Positions 10,966-22,949 of a stretch of 64,000 nt of DNA are shown in pieces. Both the position numbers and the translations under genes were made by a program. The notes beneath the pieces are model-generated. The model ran no database searches and had not been told where the DNA came from. It saw nothing but the letters and a program-made list of their open reading frames with translations. Numbering within the stretch: the stretch's first letter is position 1; the number at the start of each line of letters is the position of its first letter. Source of the DNA: Taudactylus pleione. Its lineage: Eukaryota; Chordata; Amphibia; Anura; Myobatrachidae. Location of the stretch: NCBI GenBank assembly GCA_031769625.1, contig JAUIMM010000003.1, forward strand, positions 3,721,001-3,785,000, in the 5' to 3' direction.

Positions 10966-11522
10966 TATAGGAGTATTAACAAGTTTATCTCAGAGATTAT
11001 AATAATCCAATTTTCAAGTTAACATGGACCAAAGATAGATTTTGCTGGCATGATTATGGCTCTTCTAATTGGTTAAATGAAAGCAAATGAAGAGAAGTAA
11101 CAGGTAACGAACGGGCATTTTGCCTCCTATAAAATAAAATTTTAGGGGACGCTGGCGATCCTTGGCAAATAATACATATTACATTGTCTGGTCATTTAAA
11201 TGCAGCTCAAGGGAATTCATTTTTCATAACTGTGATGCACTAAATCAGGAGGTTTCCATAGCATTCCTGTACAAGGATGGCTGAGATTCCGCTAACATGT
11301 CACACAGGACATGGAGACTTATTACATAAACATGACTTATTACATATCCTGCAGCTTCTTGGTCTTGCAGGTGAATCATGTCCGTCTTGATACATAATCA
11401 GCCCAGGACATGGATGGCTGCGTTACATTTCTAAACCCAGTTACCTGCTTGACTGAAAGCTCTGGGCTCAGCTCTTTTGCGCAGTGTCAGGAGTCTGTGC
11501 CCATGAATCCCCTTTAGACATT

Positions 11523-11699
11523 GGGGCAGATGTATGAAGCTCTGGCAAGTGATAAAGTGGAGAGTGATAAAAGACCAACCAATCGGCTCCCAACTGTCAT
11601 TTTTCAAACACAGCCAGTAACATGACAGTTGGGAGCTGATTGGTTGGTCGTTTATCACTCTGCACTTTATCACTTTCCAGAGCATAATACATCTGTCCC
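11523..11699. mobile_element. MITE M3 (CAATCAGC family)
   Basis: Ends GGGGCAGATGTAT and ATACATCTGTCCC. Arms carry CCAACCAATCGGCTCCCAAC and its complement, and the loop carries the family CAAACACAGCC segment. Flanks ATT and ATC match at 2 of 3 positions. Confidence 0.78.
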
Positions 11700-11732
11700 A
11701 TCCCCTCCCTGTGACAGCCAGGGAGAGACATA

Positions 11733-12254
11733 GGCCTTCATTCAGAGGCGGCCGTACGGTCTACGACCGCACAGCCGCCTCGATGTTTGTCAAGTGCGCA
11801 TGCGCATGAGGGAGCCGGCTCCTTCGTGCGCATGTGTGAGACCCGCTACGACCGACAGCGCCGGTCATAGCGGGTCTCTTTCCAAAGGGGGCGAGCTGTC
11901 AATCAACATCGACATTTGGAAGGCGGGCCGGGGGGGTGGCAGCCCAAACGGAGGCGTTCCCATGGGAACGCCTACCGTTTGGGGGAGGCCCCACTGACAT
12001 CACTAGTGATGTCAGTGGAGAGCTTCCGACTCTGACAGAGCCAAAAGCTCTCTGGGGCTTACGACAAGTGAGACCCTGCCCTAGGGTCTCGTCGTAAGCC
12101 CCGATGGTCGCGATGGTCTATGACCATCACGACCATCACCCTAGCGGTCGTTAGAGCTGTGGGTGTAAACCCACAGCCTAACGACCGAAACAGAGGCGGG
12201 CGGTCAGTTTCTGAGCGACCGCTTGCATCCTCCGACCGCCTCTGAATTAGGCCC
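11733..12254 (+). mobile_element. Poly-hairpin element A2
   Basis: Ends GGCCTTCATTCAG and CTGAATTAGGCCC, TSD ATA (11730-11732 and 12255-12257). Stems occur in family order: ACCGCACAGCC, GCATGCGCATG, GAGACCCGC, AAGGGGGCGAGC, GGCGTTCCCATGGGAACGCC, CACTGACATCACTAGTGATG and others. Stem 10 (12135-12187) reads CGGTCGTTAG/CTAACGACCG, unlike the sequence at the same place in A4 but still fully paired. Confidence 0.87.
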
Positions 12255-12454
12255 ATACTCTCCAGAGAGGAGGAGGAGCCCATATGTATTTGCACACAGC
12301 CTATATACTACTGACCTGGTAGAGGATCGCAACAATGTCCAGGAACATACTAAGAGATGCACAGTTTCTACAAGAGATGTGTCCAATGACACTTATTCTG
12401 GTGTAATGGAGGGGCTTACTGGCATCCTTATAGGGGGTAGATTGTTGATCTACC

Positions 12455-12690
12455 CCCTCCCAAGTAGCTTAAACTAACCTCGCCCCTGGGGGTGCCTAAC
12501 CCTAATCTGCCCTTGCAGGTGCCTATCCCTAACACCCCATCCACACTAAGCCTAAAATGCATACTTACCTTCGGGATGCCGACGTCGGTATCTTCATCCT
12601 GTTCGAGATAGTGGCATCTGCATCCTCTTCGGGATAGCAGCATCGGTATAGCGACGTCCGGCATCACGTCCGTCGGCATCGTCACTGCAT
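12455..12690. mobile_element. Family C fragment C2
   Basis: CCTAACCCTAATC runs, GGTGCCTAACCC and CTTCGGGATGCCGACG are typical of family C. Neither terminal motif is clear, so this is a truncated or diverged copy. Confidence 0.55.
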
Positions 12691-12939
12691 CCCCTTTTGT
12701 GTGTGTGTGTGTGTATTTTATTGTTTCTTATAAGGGCAAGAAAGGATGGCTATAACACTCGCTCATCTGACCTTTCACCAAACATTAGTCCATTCTGCTA
12801 ACTTTGTCCAATCCAAGGGCTTTTAGTTTCTCCGCTATCTACGCTCTTGGGCCCATTGTATCATCACACATCTAACTAGAGAGCGATCCAGACATCCTAA
12901 ATTTTAGGTAGGTGGGGTGACGGGTTCCAGATAGAAATT

Positions 12940-13330
12940 AAAAAGGTCGACAATGTCTACATAGACAACAGGCAATAAGTCGACAAGGACAAAGGTCGAC
13001 ACAGAAAAGGTCAACAGGTACAAAATGTTGATACAAATATGGTCGACCCAAAAATTATCGATTTTTTTTCTTAAGCTTTAGGGTTAGGCACTAGAAGGGA
13101 TGTTTAGGGTTAGGCACTTACCCTTACAGTTAGGGTTAGGCACCAGAGGGAGGGGTTAGGGTTGGGCATCAAGGGGAGGATTACGTTTAAGATTAGGGTT
13201 AGGAAAAAAATTAAATAAATTGTGTTGACATTTTTGTGTCTACCTTTTGAACCTGGCGACCTTTCTACCGGTCAACCTTTTCTGTGTCGACCTTTTTTCC
13301 CTGTCGACCTATTGCCTGTCTATCTTTTAT
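12940..13330. mobile_element. Long-TIR MITE with GGTCGAC motifs
   Basis: The left arm (about 12943-13020: AAAGGTCGAC, ACAGGCAATAAGTCGAC, AAAGGTCAAC) is the inverse of the right arm (about 13250-13325), giving TIRs of about 70 bp. The loop holds GGGTTAGGCAC runs. A related, more decayed copy is at about 34420-34620. Confidence 0.7.
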
Positions 13331-13620
13331 ACCAAACAGGTGTGACAGTAAATTGCATAAATCAGCTAACACTGGTCATAGTACCACCTTATATGGAATG
13401 ACATGGGCACAAAGCCATCAGCTTCCACTAGCTACTGGTGGTGACGAAGTAGAATTAGGCATGCAATGACTAGGCATTGTGCCAGCAACAGGCAGTCAGG
13501 GTAGGCAGAGCCTCCCCTGTCATACTCCTGAGATTTGATATACAAATTATTAGAATACTACAAAGATGATATTTATAACTTATAAACATCTTCTTGGTTT
13601 ATTGTAATCATTTTTATATT

Positions 13621-14050
13621 TAACACTCACCAGCTTTGTGGAGCTCCCTGGGACTGCAGGGAGACAAGAGATGAGGCAGCAACAGCTCAGCCTCACTACC
13701 GTATAGTCAGACACTGCTTGCACAGCTGGGGGTGGGGCCACACCACAGTGGGTAAACTGCACAGAAAGAGAGCCAATAGAGGCATGCCTCTGAGTATGGG
13801 GGGTGTGCCTTGAGCACTGATGGACACCCTGGATGTGTCATGTGACCAGGAAGTGCACTGCAGTGTTTAGAGTTTGGAGCTCAACCAGCAGCAGCAAGAG
13901 AAGACACAGTGATGAAGGTAGGAGAATAAATGGACACCGCAGCTTAGTGTAGTAAGGAGAGTTACAGTGAGTTGGGGGGGGGGGGGACAGGCTCCCAGCA
14001 CTATCTCCATGTGTGCCTCCCTAGCCTTTGACCTCATCGCAAGTCACTGC
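13621..14050 (+). repeat. Dispersed repeat R1, copy 1, promoter/exon-like
   Basis: This is homologous, in opposite orientation, to 50697-51131 over about 430 bp. Both copies keep GTGACCAGGAAGTGCAC or close to it, then an ATG (13912-13914) two codons before a splice-donor-like GTAGGAG (from 13918). This looks like the 5' end of a mobile element or duplicated first exon. No downstream coding region is recognised. Confidence 0.55.
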
Positions 14051-14059
14051 ATTGCGCTT

Positions 14060-15030
14060 GGGGAGAGGTACACAGCTGTGACACTGGTGGAGGAATTATA
14101 GGAGGCATCAGTCAAGATGGGTCACCATATTACTGGGAATTACCAATAGTTTTACAGCTATAGGTCATTACAGTTACTGGCATCATTACTAACACTGCTG
14201 GCATGTCACTGGGTAGAATATAAACCCATGTGGTGGCATAGGAGGCTATATGGTGGCATTACAGGCCTATGTGTTTGAGCAAGGGGATGTATTTTGTTAA
14301 TATTTATTAGGCGTCAAATTTCTGCAGCGCCATAGAATTCCAGTATAGAATGTAGTGTAAACAGAACAACATATAAAGCAAAAACCCTACAGAGCTGTGA
14401 CTGGTCACTTCCAATTGTTGTATGAAATAGAAAGCGATAACTATAGTGTTCTTAATAGAAGAACTCAGAAGGGTTTGTAAGATTGGGAGGAGTAGGGGAC
14501 CTTGAAGGAAGACTGTTTGGCCATGTATATTATGTGCTGGGCAATGAGATTTACATATTAGATATTTAAATCTAGTGTACAGTAGACGCACTTAGTTTTT
14601 GCCAGATGCGAGCATATGAAATTTTTCTATTATCACAGTACTGTAAAATGTATGTTTTTTTTTTGTTTTGTTTTTTATATAATGTGCATACTATATATTC
14701 ACTTATATGTATGCCTATATCTCCATGCCACAGAAGCAATGTTATATTTTATCCCGTACAGTCACACTTCGCAAATCCTGCGCCGACATGCCAATATTTA
14801 CTATCAGACGTGAACGTTGTCCTCCGCACTAAATAAATGGCACACAGTACCAGAGAACTCTCACTGTGAAAAAATGCCAAGCTGGCAGCTCTGTCGGTAG
14901 ATGGGGCTTATTTGCATATTGCTTGATGCCATAGGTGTTGATGCCATAGATAGAAAGCATGGGGCTGAGTTATTTAAAGGCGTAACGTAATCCAGCTTCG
15001 CCTGCTACATTACTTCTTAGCTGCCAGGCT
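14060..15030. other. Unassigned AT-rich stretch
   Basis: Short frames here have no recognisable similarity. No repeat termini were resolved. Confidence 0.35.
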
Positions 15031-15033
<3 letters not shown>

Positions 15034-15072
<39 letters not shown>

Positions 15073-15105
15073 TATACACACACATACATACATACACATA
15101 TACAT
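15034..15105. repeat. (AT)n/(CA) microsatellite
   Basis: AT dinucleotide run followed by imperfect CATA/CA repeats. Confidence 0.93.
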
Positions 15106-15835
15106 GCAGTGAATACTTCCTGGATCATATTCGGTGAAGAAAAGCAGTTCTGTTAGATATGCAAGAAATAAAAATATCATCTATGCTGAATCTCCCTGGA
15201 AAGGTCTTCATCTAAAGGGTCTACATCACTCACATTGGTGTAATCAGCGAGATACAACACAGACCAACACACAAAGACCAGGGCAGTAGTTTCCAAACCC
15301 ATTTCTCTAGCACAATGTATTCCAGTTAATGGGTCTGTAAGAATGTCTCACCCACGTCCTCATTCACTTATTCTCATTAATATTGCCATGTATTTATAAG
15401 GTCCTAAAATACTTCTCTCTGTGCCGTGTACCAAGGAGGTGACTCATGCCTAACCTGGTAATAAAATAACTTAAGAGAATTATAATGTATGCTGGTTACT
15501 GTGTAACCAAGTCTGAGAATACTTGACTATAAATAAGCCGGACTCAGACCCATTTCTCATTTGATCAAAACATTCTGCACTGCAATGGGTGCAAAGGGAA
15601 AGGTTTATAGCAGCAGACATCCAGGACTGCATCACTGAGCTGTCCCTAGATTGTAAGCTCCTAGGAGCAGGGTCCTCCTGCCCACTGTCTCACAGCCTTC
15701 TTCTCTAGCACTTCTATGACAGCCTTCACCTTCCCAGCTGTATTGTGTATGGAGAATTGCGTTGCTAATTGTTACTTGTGTTCTGTTTATATTATGGTTA
15801 CTGTATTGTAACGTAATGTTCTGTGTATCCCTTAC

Positions 15836-16316
15836 GGTGTGCAGTTGGGAAGCCGACGGACATAATTCCGACAGTCGGCTTCCCGACTGCTTTATCCCGG
15901 CGAGGGTTAAATGACAGGCATTTAAATCTAGACGCCTGTCATTTTACCGACGCCAGGATAGGCGCCCGGCATTCCTATCGAAGGGATGCCGGGCTCAGAC
16001 AGCCTGGGGGGAGTAAGGGGGGATTTAGGTTAAGGGCTCCAGGGGGGAGGGGACTTAGGGTTAGGCACCCCCCCTGGGAGGTTAGAGTTAGGCTAGGGGA
16101 ATGAAGGGTTAGGGTTAGGCACCCCTGGGGGGGGACTTAGGTTTAGGCGGTGGGGAAGGGGAGGTTAGGGTCAGGCACTGGGGGGGAAGGCACCCCTAAG
16201 GAGGGTTAGGGGAGGGAATTAGGTTAGTCTATACTTACCTTAGGGACGATCGGGATTTTCACCTATATCGGGCAGCCGCTGTCAGGATTCTCCGGCTGTA
16301 AATCATACCGATTCCC
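15836..16316 (-). mobile_element. Family C element C3
   Basis: Reverse orientation: starts GGTGTGCAG and ends CATACCGATTCCC. TSD TCCCTTAC (15828-15835) against CCCCTTAC (16317-16324), 7/8. It holds GGGTTAGG runs, GGATGCCGGGC and, on the minus strand, the family donor motif (complement of ATACTTACC near 16232). Confidence 0.83.
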
Positions 16317-16775
16317 CCCCTTACTGTATGTACGGCGCTGCGGACCACTTGTGGCACCCTATAAATAAAATTTTATAATAATAATAATACTAGGCTCTGA
16401 CGCAATTACCAATAGCTGCCAACATAGTCACACAATGCCATGATTTGCGGCATCTAGGCTGGGGAAACGACTGAACCCAGGGGGCTGGGGCGACACGCTC
16501 AGGATAGTTTCCAGAAACTCTCAATCTCAAGCCTCCCGGACGGGGCCGGTGAAGTGGACGAGGATGACCCATACCAGGTTGTGCGTTTTAGATTTCTTAA
16601 CGTAGCACAATTTATTTTTTTCCCCAGGAGAAAATATGTTCTTGTTATACTTTTTTCCTGCTTTTCGATGATCACATTGAATAGATGTGACAACAATTAG
16701 CGGGTGTCTGGACTGACCGTGACATAGAGGTGTCAGCAAAGAGCCAGCGCTAATTCCTGCCAGCTATCACATTAG

Positions 16776-16988
16776 GGGGGCCTATTTATCAGCGAGTTTT
16801 ATCATGCGCAACAAGTTTTAAAACTTGTTGGGTATAATAATAATAAATATTGCTCCAGCCAATCAGCTCCCAACTGTCAGTTTTCAAACACACGACAGTT
16901 AATGGTGCTCCAGCCAATCAGCCCCCATCATACGCAACGAGCTTTAAAACACTTTGAGGATGATAAAACTCGTTGATAAATAGGCCCC
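16776..16988. mobile_element. MITE M7 (CAATCAGC family)
   Basis: Ends GGGGGCCTATTTATC and GATAAATAGGCCCC with flanking TAG on both sides. It contains two CCAGCCAATCAGC blocks and an ACAAGTTTTAAAACTTGT palindrome. Confidence 0.75.
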
Positions 16989-17342
16989 TAGAGTCCTTCA
17001 TTTTGCGGATTACGACGTTTCCCCTGTCCTGCTACTACTTGTGTATAAAGAAGTCATGATATGAAGTGATTATTAGTCTTTAACTGCCGCAATTTAATAA
17101 TTCCTTTTCCCTTGTAGTTGAGTCCTGATTTTGTTTGGACTGTCCCAGTATTCTGGGCCCAAGGGCCGTACTTGACTGCTTGACATATTGTCCTCAATGG
17201 AGGTAAAGAAGAAGAAATGGGCGTTTCTTGGCCCTGCCACACTAATTACATCATTGCGCCATTGCCAAATGTTTTCACTCATGACGATGGGCTTGAAGAG
17301 GAGCTATGCATCACCAGGGCTCCTGTGATGGGAAGTGGCTTA

Positions 17343-17651
17343 AGCTGGGTATCCACAGGCGATTGCACGATAACGACGTCGTTATCGTGCAATCGGCCGC
17401 AAATCGGGCATGTAAATGCCAAAAACGACCAGCGATGCGTGTGCCTGCTGGTCGTTTTTCCAATCTATCATCACCCGTACATGCTGGTCAACCGATCCAG
17501 TCCGGTTCAGCATGTACGGGGATGATGGATGTGCCTGGACTGAACAAGTGAATGTTCAGTCTAGGCACATCACTAGATATAGAAACGACAGCACGATTGC
17601 AATGTCGCAATCGTGCTCTCGCTTGTATGTCTATTAGTGGCTACGTACCTT
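17343..17651. mobile_element. Poly-hairpin element B1
   Basis: Ends AGCTGGGTATCCAC and GTGGCTACGTACCTT, probably flanked by TA. It is built from five successive hairpins: GCACGATAACGACGTCG.., AAACGACCAGC../GCTGGTCGTTT, CGTACATGCTGG../CAGCATGTACGG, CTGGACTGAAC../GTTCAGTCTAG and CACGATTGCAATGTCGCAAT. Homologues are at 26081-26419 and 54046-54384. Confidence 0.8.
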
Positions 17652-17654
17652 TAG

Positions 17655-18530
17655 CTTGCCCCAATACTTCAATCTGGAATGGTCTTTTATCCAATTTCTA
17701 CTGCAAAACACACTTTGTGTTAGCAGGTCCGTAGCACGGTACGGTAGTGTTCTCCTGCTGCATTTTCAGAGATGGGAGTCACAAAAAAAATTAAAGAAAA
17801 CAAAAATGGCTTACTATGGGTTAGGAGATTGACAAACTGTGTTAAAAGTAAAATATTGTAGATCACAGCACCTGTACCAAAAAGCATCGTCCAATGGCAC
17901 TGTACATTAGATGGCTCCATTGGAACACTGTGAGCCCCCCACAGCGCTACCTTGTATAACACTGATCCATTACAACACACATCAGCAACCGCAATTGAAT
18001 CATACAATGAGAATACCTGATTCGTTTGCTCCCTCGTCATCAGGTTAATTTCGGCACCTCTGCTATACTGTATGACTGATTTACATTGCGCTTCATCACC
18101 AAAAACCATATACTTAGCAATTCACGGTGTCTCCCTGTATCCTAAACAACCCCAATATGGCTCCTGGAAAAACTGCCTTTGTAACTATACAAAGACGTGT
18201 CCACAATAAAACAGTCTCTATATATGTTTAACAGTCTATTCATAAACTTCTGTTTTGTCCTGGTCTTAAAATAGCCAACCAGACATCAATGTTTTACAAT
18301 CCCCTGCAATCACATCACCACGCAGTGGAAGCAAACACATTAAATTCGGACACTCTTGAACCCGATCATTAAAAAAAAAAAAAAAAAATAGATAAAATAA
18401 AACTATTGCTTCAGATATGTTATAATTGTGATTGGACTTCTGAAAATGTAGGACAGTTTTTAATAAATATTATTAAAATTTATTTATAGGCCGACACAAA
18501 GTCGTGCAGCGCCATACAGAGCAGTGACAT
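17655..18530. other. Unassigned stretch
   Basis: A 129-codon minus-strand frame (17720-18109) resembles no known family and is probably chance. A poly(A) tract lies at 18370-18388. Confidence 0.35.
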
Positions 18531-18534
18531 AGGC

Positions 18535-19157
18535 GTCTATGTACTAAGCCTTGGAGAGAGATAAAGTACCAACCGATCAGCTCCTACCTGTTATTTTTCA
18601 AACACAGGGCGGGATGTAGTAAAGGAAAAATGCGGTTAAAAACCCAGTTTTCTGGGTTTTTACTGCATTTTCATATGTACTAAGCATCGGCTGCCCTATT
18701 TTTGGTGCGGAGGGTAGCGCCAGAAAAATCTGGTGTTACCCTATAGAAGCCTATGGGCTTCTTACCGCATCATGCTCCCGACGCCTCGCAGTCGCCCAGC
18801 ACTGGCCCCCACTCACCTCAGTCTCCTGGTTTGTGGCCCGTGCTCCTCCTGGGTGCGCCGCCTCCTCCTCCTAATCTTCTTCCGGGTGCAGGGAGGAGGA
18901 GCCCAGGACTTCCTGCACAGGTCACCAGGAGACCCCCTCACCCGGCGTCGGCTGCTTTGCAAAAGGAGTCTCTTATCGCAAGAACTGTCCTTTGCGATAC
19001 TAATTGCATATGTTAGTGCATATGTGATTAGTCATTTTGCGGTGACTGGCTAGATGAATACTGCAAGGTTAGTACATCCCGCCCACAGTCTGTAAATTGA
19101 GTTAGGAGCTGATTGATGGGCACTTTATCTCCCACCAAGGCTTACTATACAGATCCC
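18535..19157. mobile_element. MITE M4, interrupted by D1
   Basis: The outer halves carry the CAATCAGC-family block (ACCAACCGATCAGCTCCTA at left, TAGGAGCTGATTGATGGGCA at right) with ends TATGTACTAAGCCTTGG and CCAAGGCTTACTATA. Element D1 (18607-19084) sits in the loop, between CAAACACA and ACAGTCTG. Confidence 0.78.
18607..19084. mobile_element. Poly-hairpin element D1, nested in M4
   Basis: Ends GGGCGGGATGTAG and GTACATCCCGCCC, TSD ACA (18604-18606 and 19085-19087). The interior has an AAAACCCAGTTTTCTGGGTTTT palindrome-type stem and a GCGATA/TATCGC stem. The arginine/proline-rich frames here are spurious. Confidence 0.8.
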
Positions 19158-19159
19158 AT

Positions 19160-20007
19160 AATTACAAGCGTATACGGGGGAGGATAAGACAAGAGGAGAG
19201 AGAGCCCTGCTTGTCAGAGAGGTACTGAAGAGTGACGAGGAAGGGGTGGAGACTGGAGTAGGTATCAAGCGGTGGTCTGTTATGCTTGTGAACATGAAGG
19301 GGGCTTGGTCATGTTACGCTGGGCTGCCCCCCAAGCCCCTTCATGCTGGTACATGGGGCACTGGAAGGAGCATCCATTAGTGGCGCACACATCTACCAAA
19401 CGTCCTGGATTTGGGACAAAGATCCCGACCTATGGCAAGGTTCCACCTAAATTGTGACAGTTGGGAGATGTGCTTTATTCCAAGTCTTTCAGATTAATAT
19501 TCTGCACCCAATCTGATGGGACTATTAATATATTTGACCATCAACATTTGATTGCATCAGATCTATTGTCATTCACGCATCAATTCTTGATTGAATGATT
19601 AGATTGTGCGTGATCATCCTAAACGTCAACTCATTTAAAGCCACTTGTTTTGGGTATCTTGGACAATGAAAAATTAAATAAAAACCTTGTGGAAAATAAC
19701 AATCTAATAAAAAAAAAATGTCCTATAACACTGCTTAGTGCAACCTTTTCTCAGCGAGCCTACGGCAAAGGACCAAAAGGAAAATCTGAAGATACAAAAA
19801 GGTTTATATTCATATTTCAGCTGCCTGGTTCTACACATTCCTTGAAATAATAAGTGTGTTAATTATTCTCATCAGCTGTGCTAGAATCTGCTCAGAGAGC
19901 TGCTACTTAGAAGCTCTCCAAGACTTATATGGAAGATTTTTCTGCAGTTCTTTAAAGAAATCCCATAGATGAAAGGACAGAATAGAATTACCCCAACAAT
20001 GCAGGAT
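19160..20007. other. Unassigned stretch
   Basis: No coding or repeat boundary is recognised. Only short frames. Confidence 0.35.
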
Positions 20008-20010
20008 TAA

Positions 20011-20410
20011 GGACCTCATTCAGAGCCGCTAGCAAAAAGCGAGCGCTCGCTCTGAATGAGGGCGTACGCTATTTTTTTTTAAGCCGGCCTCCAGGCTGTT
20101 CGCTAAGTTGGTAGGGTCTCGTCTGCCACAAGCCCCAGTGAGCTTCCGGCTCCAACAGAGCCAGAAGCGCACTATAGGGCCGCCCTCAAACGGCAGGCGT
20201 TCCTTCGGGAATGCTTCCGTTTGGCCAGCAACCCCCCCTCCCCGCCTACAAAACGGGGCAAGCTGTCAATCAACATCGACAGCTGCCCCGTTTGTAGCGA
20301 GCCCCGGAGTGAGTGAATTTCTCACTCGCTCCGGGGCTTGCGCACGCAGTGTCCCACCATCAACCCGCTTGCAAGCGCATAGCACTTGCGAGTAGGTCTG
20401 AATCAGGCCC
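20011..20410 (-). mobile_element. Poly-hairpin element A3
   Basis: Ends GGACCTCATTCAG and CTGAATCAGGCCC, perfect TSD TAA (20008-20010 and 20411-20413). Reverse orientation: the terminal AGCGAGCGCTCGCT hairpin is at the left. It is shorter (400 bp) because several middle stems are deleted, but the CAAACGGGGC and CGGAGTGAG stems remain. Confidence 0.85.
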
Positions 20411-20696
20411 TAAGTGAGTAATTCTGGCCAGATTTGCTGGGATCTTTAATCTGACCGATACTGATTGGATAGGTATGTTGGCAAACCATATGTGCTGACC
20501 CTCACGGAGTGTCATCACACTGGGTCCTGCCCAACGCTTCTCCATCTGGCCTGGCTTCAGGGAGAATGCCTGACTCTCTGGCAAAACCGCATCATCTCCT
20601 GTCCTTAATTCCCACCCAGCTGCACTTCGCATCTCCTGGAAAGAGAGTTGGAAAGTATGTGGTACATGAAATCAGTTATGTTATTAAATTATGGGC

Positions 20697-21200
20697 CTAA
20701 TTCAGAGATGTATGCAGACCCGATGGTTTACATACTTCTGTGATGGTGGGAGATCAGCGCAAATGTCATACTGTGCATGTGCAGACCTCGTGCTGCAAGA
20801 TAACTCGCAGGGCCCTGGATGCCGCAGCCCGATTGAGAGGCTAGGCACCTAGAGGGAGAGTTAGGGTTAGGCAGGGACGGAATATGTCTGTAATTCAACC
20901 CTGGCAGTCCGCCCTGTTCGCGCACCTTAGGTGCGGGTGCTCACGAAGGGGGCGTGCCATGAATCACAGGGGCCTGGCCTCGTGGCACGCCCCCGTCTCT
21001 TCCTGGCCCATCAGCGCCGAGGCGACCCTTCCCTCCCCCTATTACCTGTATCTGGCGGCGTGGGGTGGGGTGGAGGGCGGGGCCACTTCCACCCTCCTCG
21101 TGCCAGCCCCGAGGCCATCGGCCCTACTGGCATTTGTCAGAAGTGCGTGCCCGATGGCAAGTCCAACCATGGGGTTAGGGATTAGGCAGTTATATTAGTT
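20697..21200. repeat. Composite diverged repeat region
   Basis: It starts with a family A-like end (GGGCCTAATTCAGAG), then a short GGGTTAGGCA family C fragment and a GGCGTGCCA../TGGCACGCC hairpin (about 20951-20990). No matching right end or TSD was found, so it is probably a pile-up of fragments. Confidence 0.4.
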
Positions 21201-21359
21201 GGACCAATATTCATGAAAATTCAACCCTTCAATTCACTAGGACCCAGTGTCTTATGAATATGGGTTACTAAACTGAAATATATCCCTAGGCCATACATAG
21301 GCTGTATTCTCTTAAAAATTGTCTGAGCACTTAAAAATCGCTGCTTTCGCTGTGTATAA

Positions 21360-21820
21360 GGGATGCCAATGGTCTAAATGCCGACCGTTGGCATCCCGAC
21401 TGTTTAATCCCGGCAGGTGTCTAATGACCGGCGTCGAAATCCCGATGTCGGTCATTACATCTACGCCGGGAGCCCGACACCCGGCTTACCGAACAAAGGT
21501 AAGCCGGGCGATGGGCATGGACAGCCGCGGGGGGAGGGGTGGGGGTAGGTTTAGGGTTCCCGGGGGTAGGGGGGGAATTTAGGGTTAGGCACCCCCCGGG
21601 AGGTTAGGTTTAGGCTAGGGATAAGGGGGGGTTAAGGGTTAGGCAGCCCCGGGGGGGAAGTTAGGGTTAGGCATTCCCCAGGGGTACTTAGGGTTAGGCA
21701 CCCCTAATGGAAGGTTAGGGGATAAAATTAGGTTAGAACATACTTACTTTGGAAAATGTGGATTTTCACCCCTGCCGGGCTCATGCTGTCGGGATTTGAA
21801 CCACCGGCCGCATGTATTCC
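21360..21820 (-). mobile_element. Family C element C5
   Basis: TSD GTGTATAA (21352-21359) against GTGTATTA (21821-21828), 7/8. The interior shows GGGATGCCAATGG, GTCGGTCATTA stems, GGGTTAGGCAC runs and a GGCCGCATGTATTCC end, all in reverse orientation. Confidence 0.8.
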
Positions 21821-21829
21821 GTGTATTAT

Positions 21830-22240
21830 ACTATATTTAACCCATGTAAATTAACAATGATACAATGTAGTTCCATCATGGCCTACAAGGGGGTCTTTGT
21901 GTAACTAGCCAGTCACATTTTTTCATTCATTCCCTTGCGGATGGCACTTAATTAAAAAAAAAAAAATATGGAAAACAATTTTTATCTATATAATTTAATG
22001 AAAATATATTGCCACAATGGGCTTAGGCATACAGAAATTTCAAAAACAATAAAAAGAAAAAACATTTAAGAGTTTATTTTTATATATGTATTACTAAACC
22101 CTACTCTATACTACATATATCACACACACAAATTATTATTATTTTTTTTTAAAGATTGCAGAGCCCACGTATGAAAACTGAATACTAACCAATCAATAAT
22201 CAGCTTTTACTTGGTTTCTTTGTTTCACTACCACAAGACA
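21830..22240. other. Unassigned AT-rich stretch
   Basis: Poly(A), poly(T) and CA/TA runs; no gene or clear repeat boundary. Confidence 0.4.
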
Positions 22241-22242
22241 AT

Positions 22243-22463
22243 GGTAAATTTACTAAAGGTCTATTTTAATGGAGTTAAAATCATTCTAAAATTAATGAAC
22301 ATCAATGCAGTGTTTCAGGGGCTAAATCCCACATTCACTAACACTTAGAAATCAATATAAAAATATTGGCTGTTAGTAAATGTGTGATTTTGCCCCTGAA
22401 ACACGACATCGATGCTGATCGATTTTTAATCACTTAAAATCGTCCTTTAGTAAATTTACCCCA
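22243..22463. mobile_element. Palindromic MITE with TAAATTTAC ends
   Basis: Ends GGTAAATTTACTAAAGG and CCTTTAGTAAATTTACC are inverted repeats. Inner arms CAGTGTTTCAGGGGC../GCCCCTGAAACAC and a TTAGTAAATG stem also pair. Similar ends recur at about 2282, 4612 and 59680. Confidence 0.78.
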
Positions 22464-22679
22464 AAGTGTCTAATTGGTTGCTGTGGATTAGTGAAATTTT
22501 TGCACCTGAAACCCTCAATGGAAAATCATCGATGGACATCACTAGCTCTGGACATTTGAATCCATCAGTCAAATCAGGGAGAGGTAAACTGGAAGGCACC
22601 GGACGCAATTAAATCTCTTTACAGCACAGGAATGCCAGCTGTCTGCAGGTATTTATATATATTTATTTATTTATATTTA

Positions 22680-22944
22680 CTTTATCTGTCAAAAACAGAG
22701 AGGCACACACCTGTATACACACCAACGGGTGCAGAACCAGGGAATCATAATTTTGCATAAATATGCCATTTTTGCAAAGGGCAAAGTTGCTATTTCAAAT
22801 CTCTGTTTTGAGCGAATTGGCCATCGGAAAGGGCAGAATCGAATTATAGTTGCGTTGCCGCCATCGTTACATCAGGCCTAACGATGGCATGAAACCATCG
22901 TTCATAAACCACTCGTGCAAGTGTGCAAATGAGAGAGCTAGTTT
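22680..22944 (+). repeat. Dispersed repeat R2, copy 1
   Basis: About 265 bp matching 32413-32817 (shared CAAAAACAGAGAGGCACACA, TTTTGAGCGAATTGGCCATC, GGCATGAAACCATCGTTCAT). This copy lacks the duplicated insert seen in copy 2. The class is unknown. Confidence 0.7.
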
Positions 22945-22949
22945 ACAAA

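Noticed and set aside
12430..12470. GGGGGTAGATTGTTGATCTACCCCC palindrome as a terminator
   Set aside because: A rho-independent-type hairpin has no meaning in vertebrate nuclear DNA; it is one more short palindrome next to a family C fragment.
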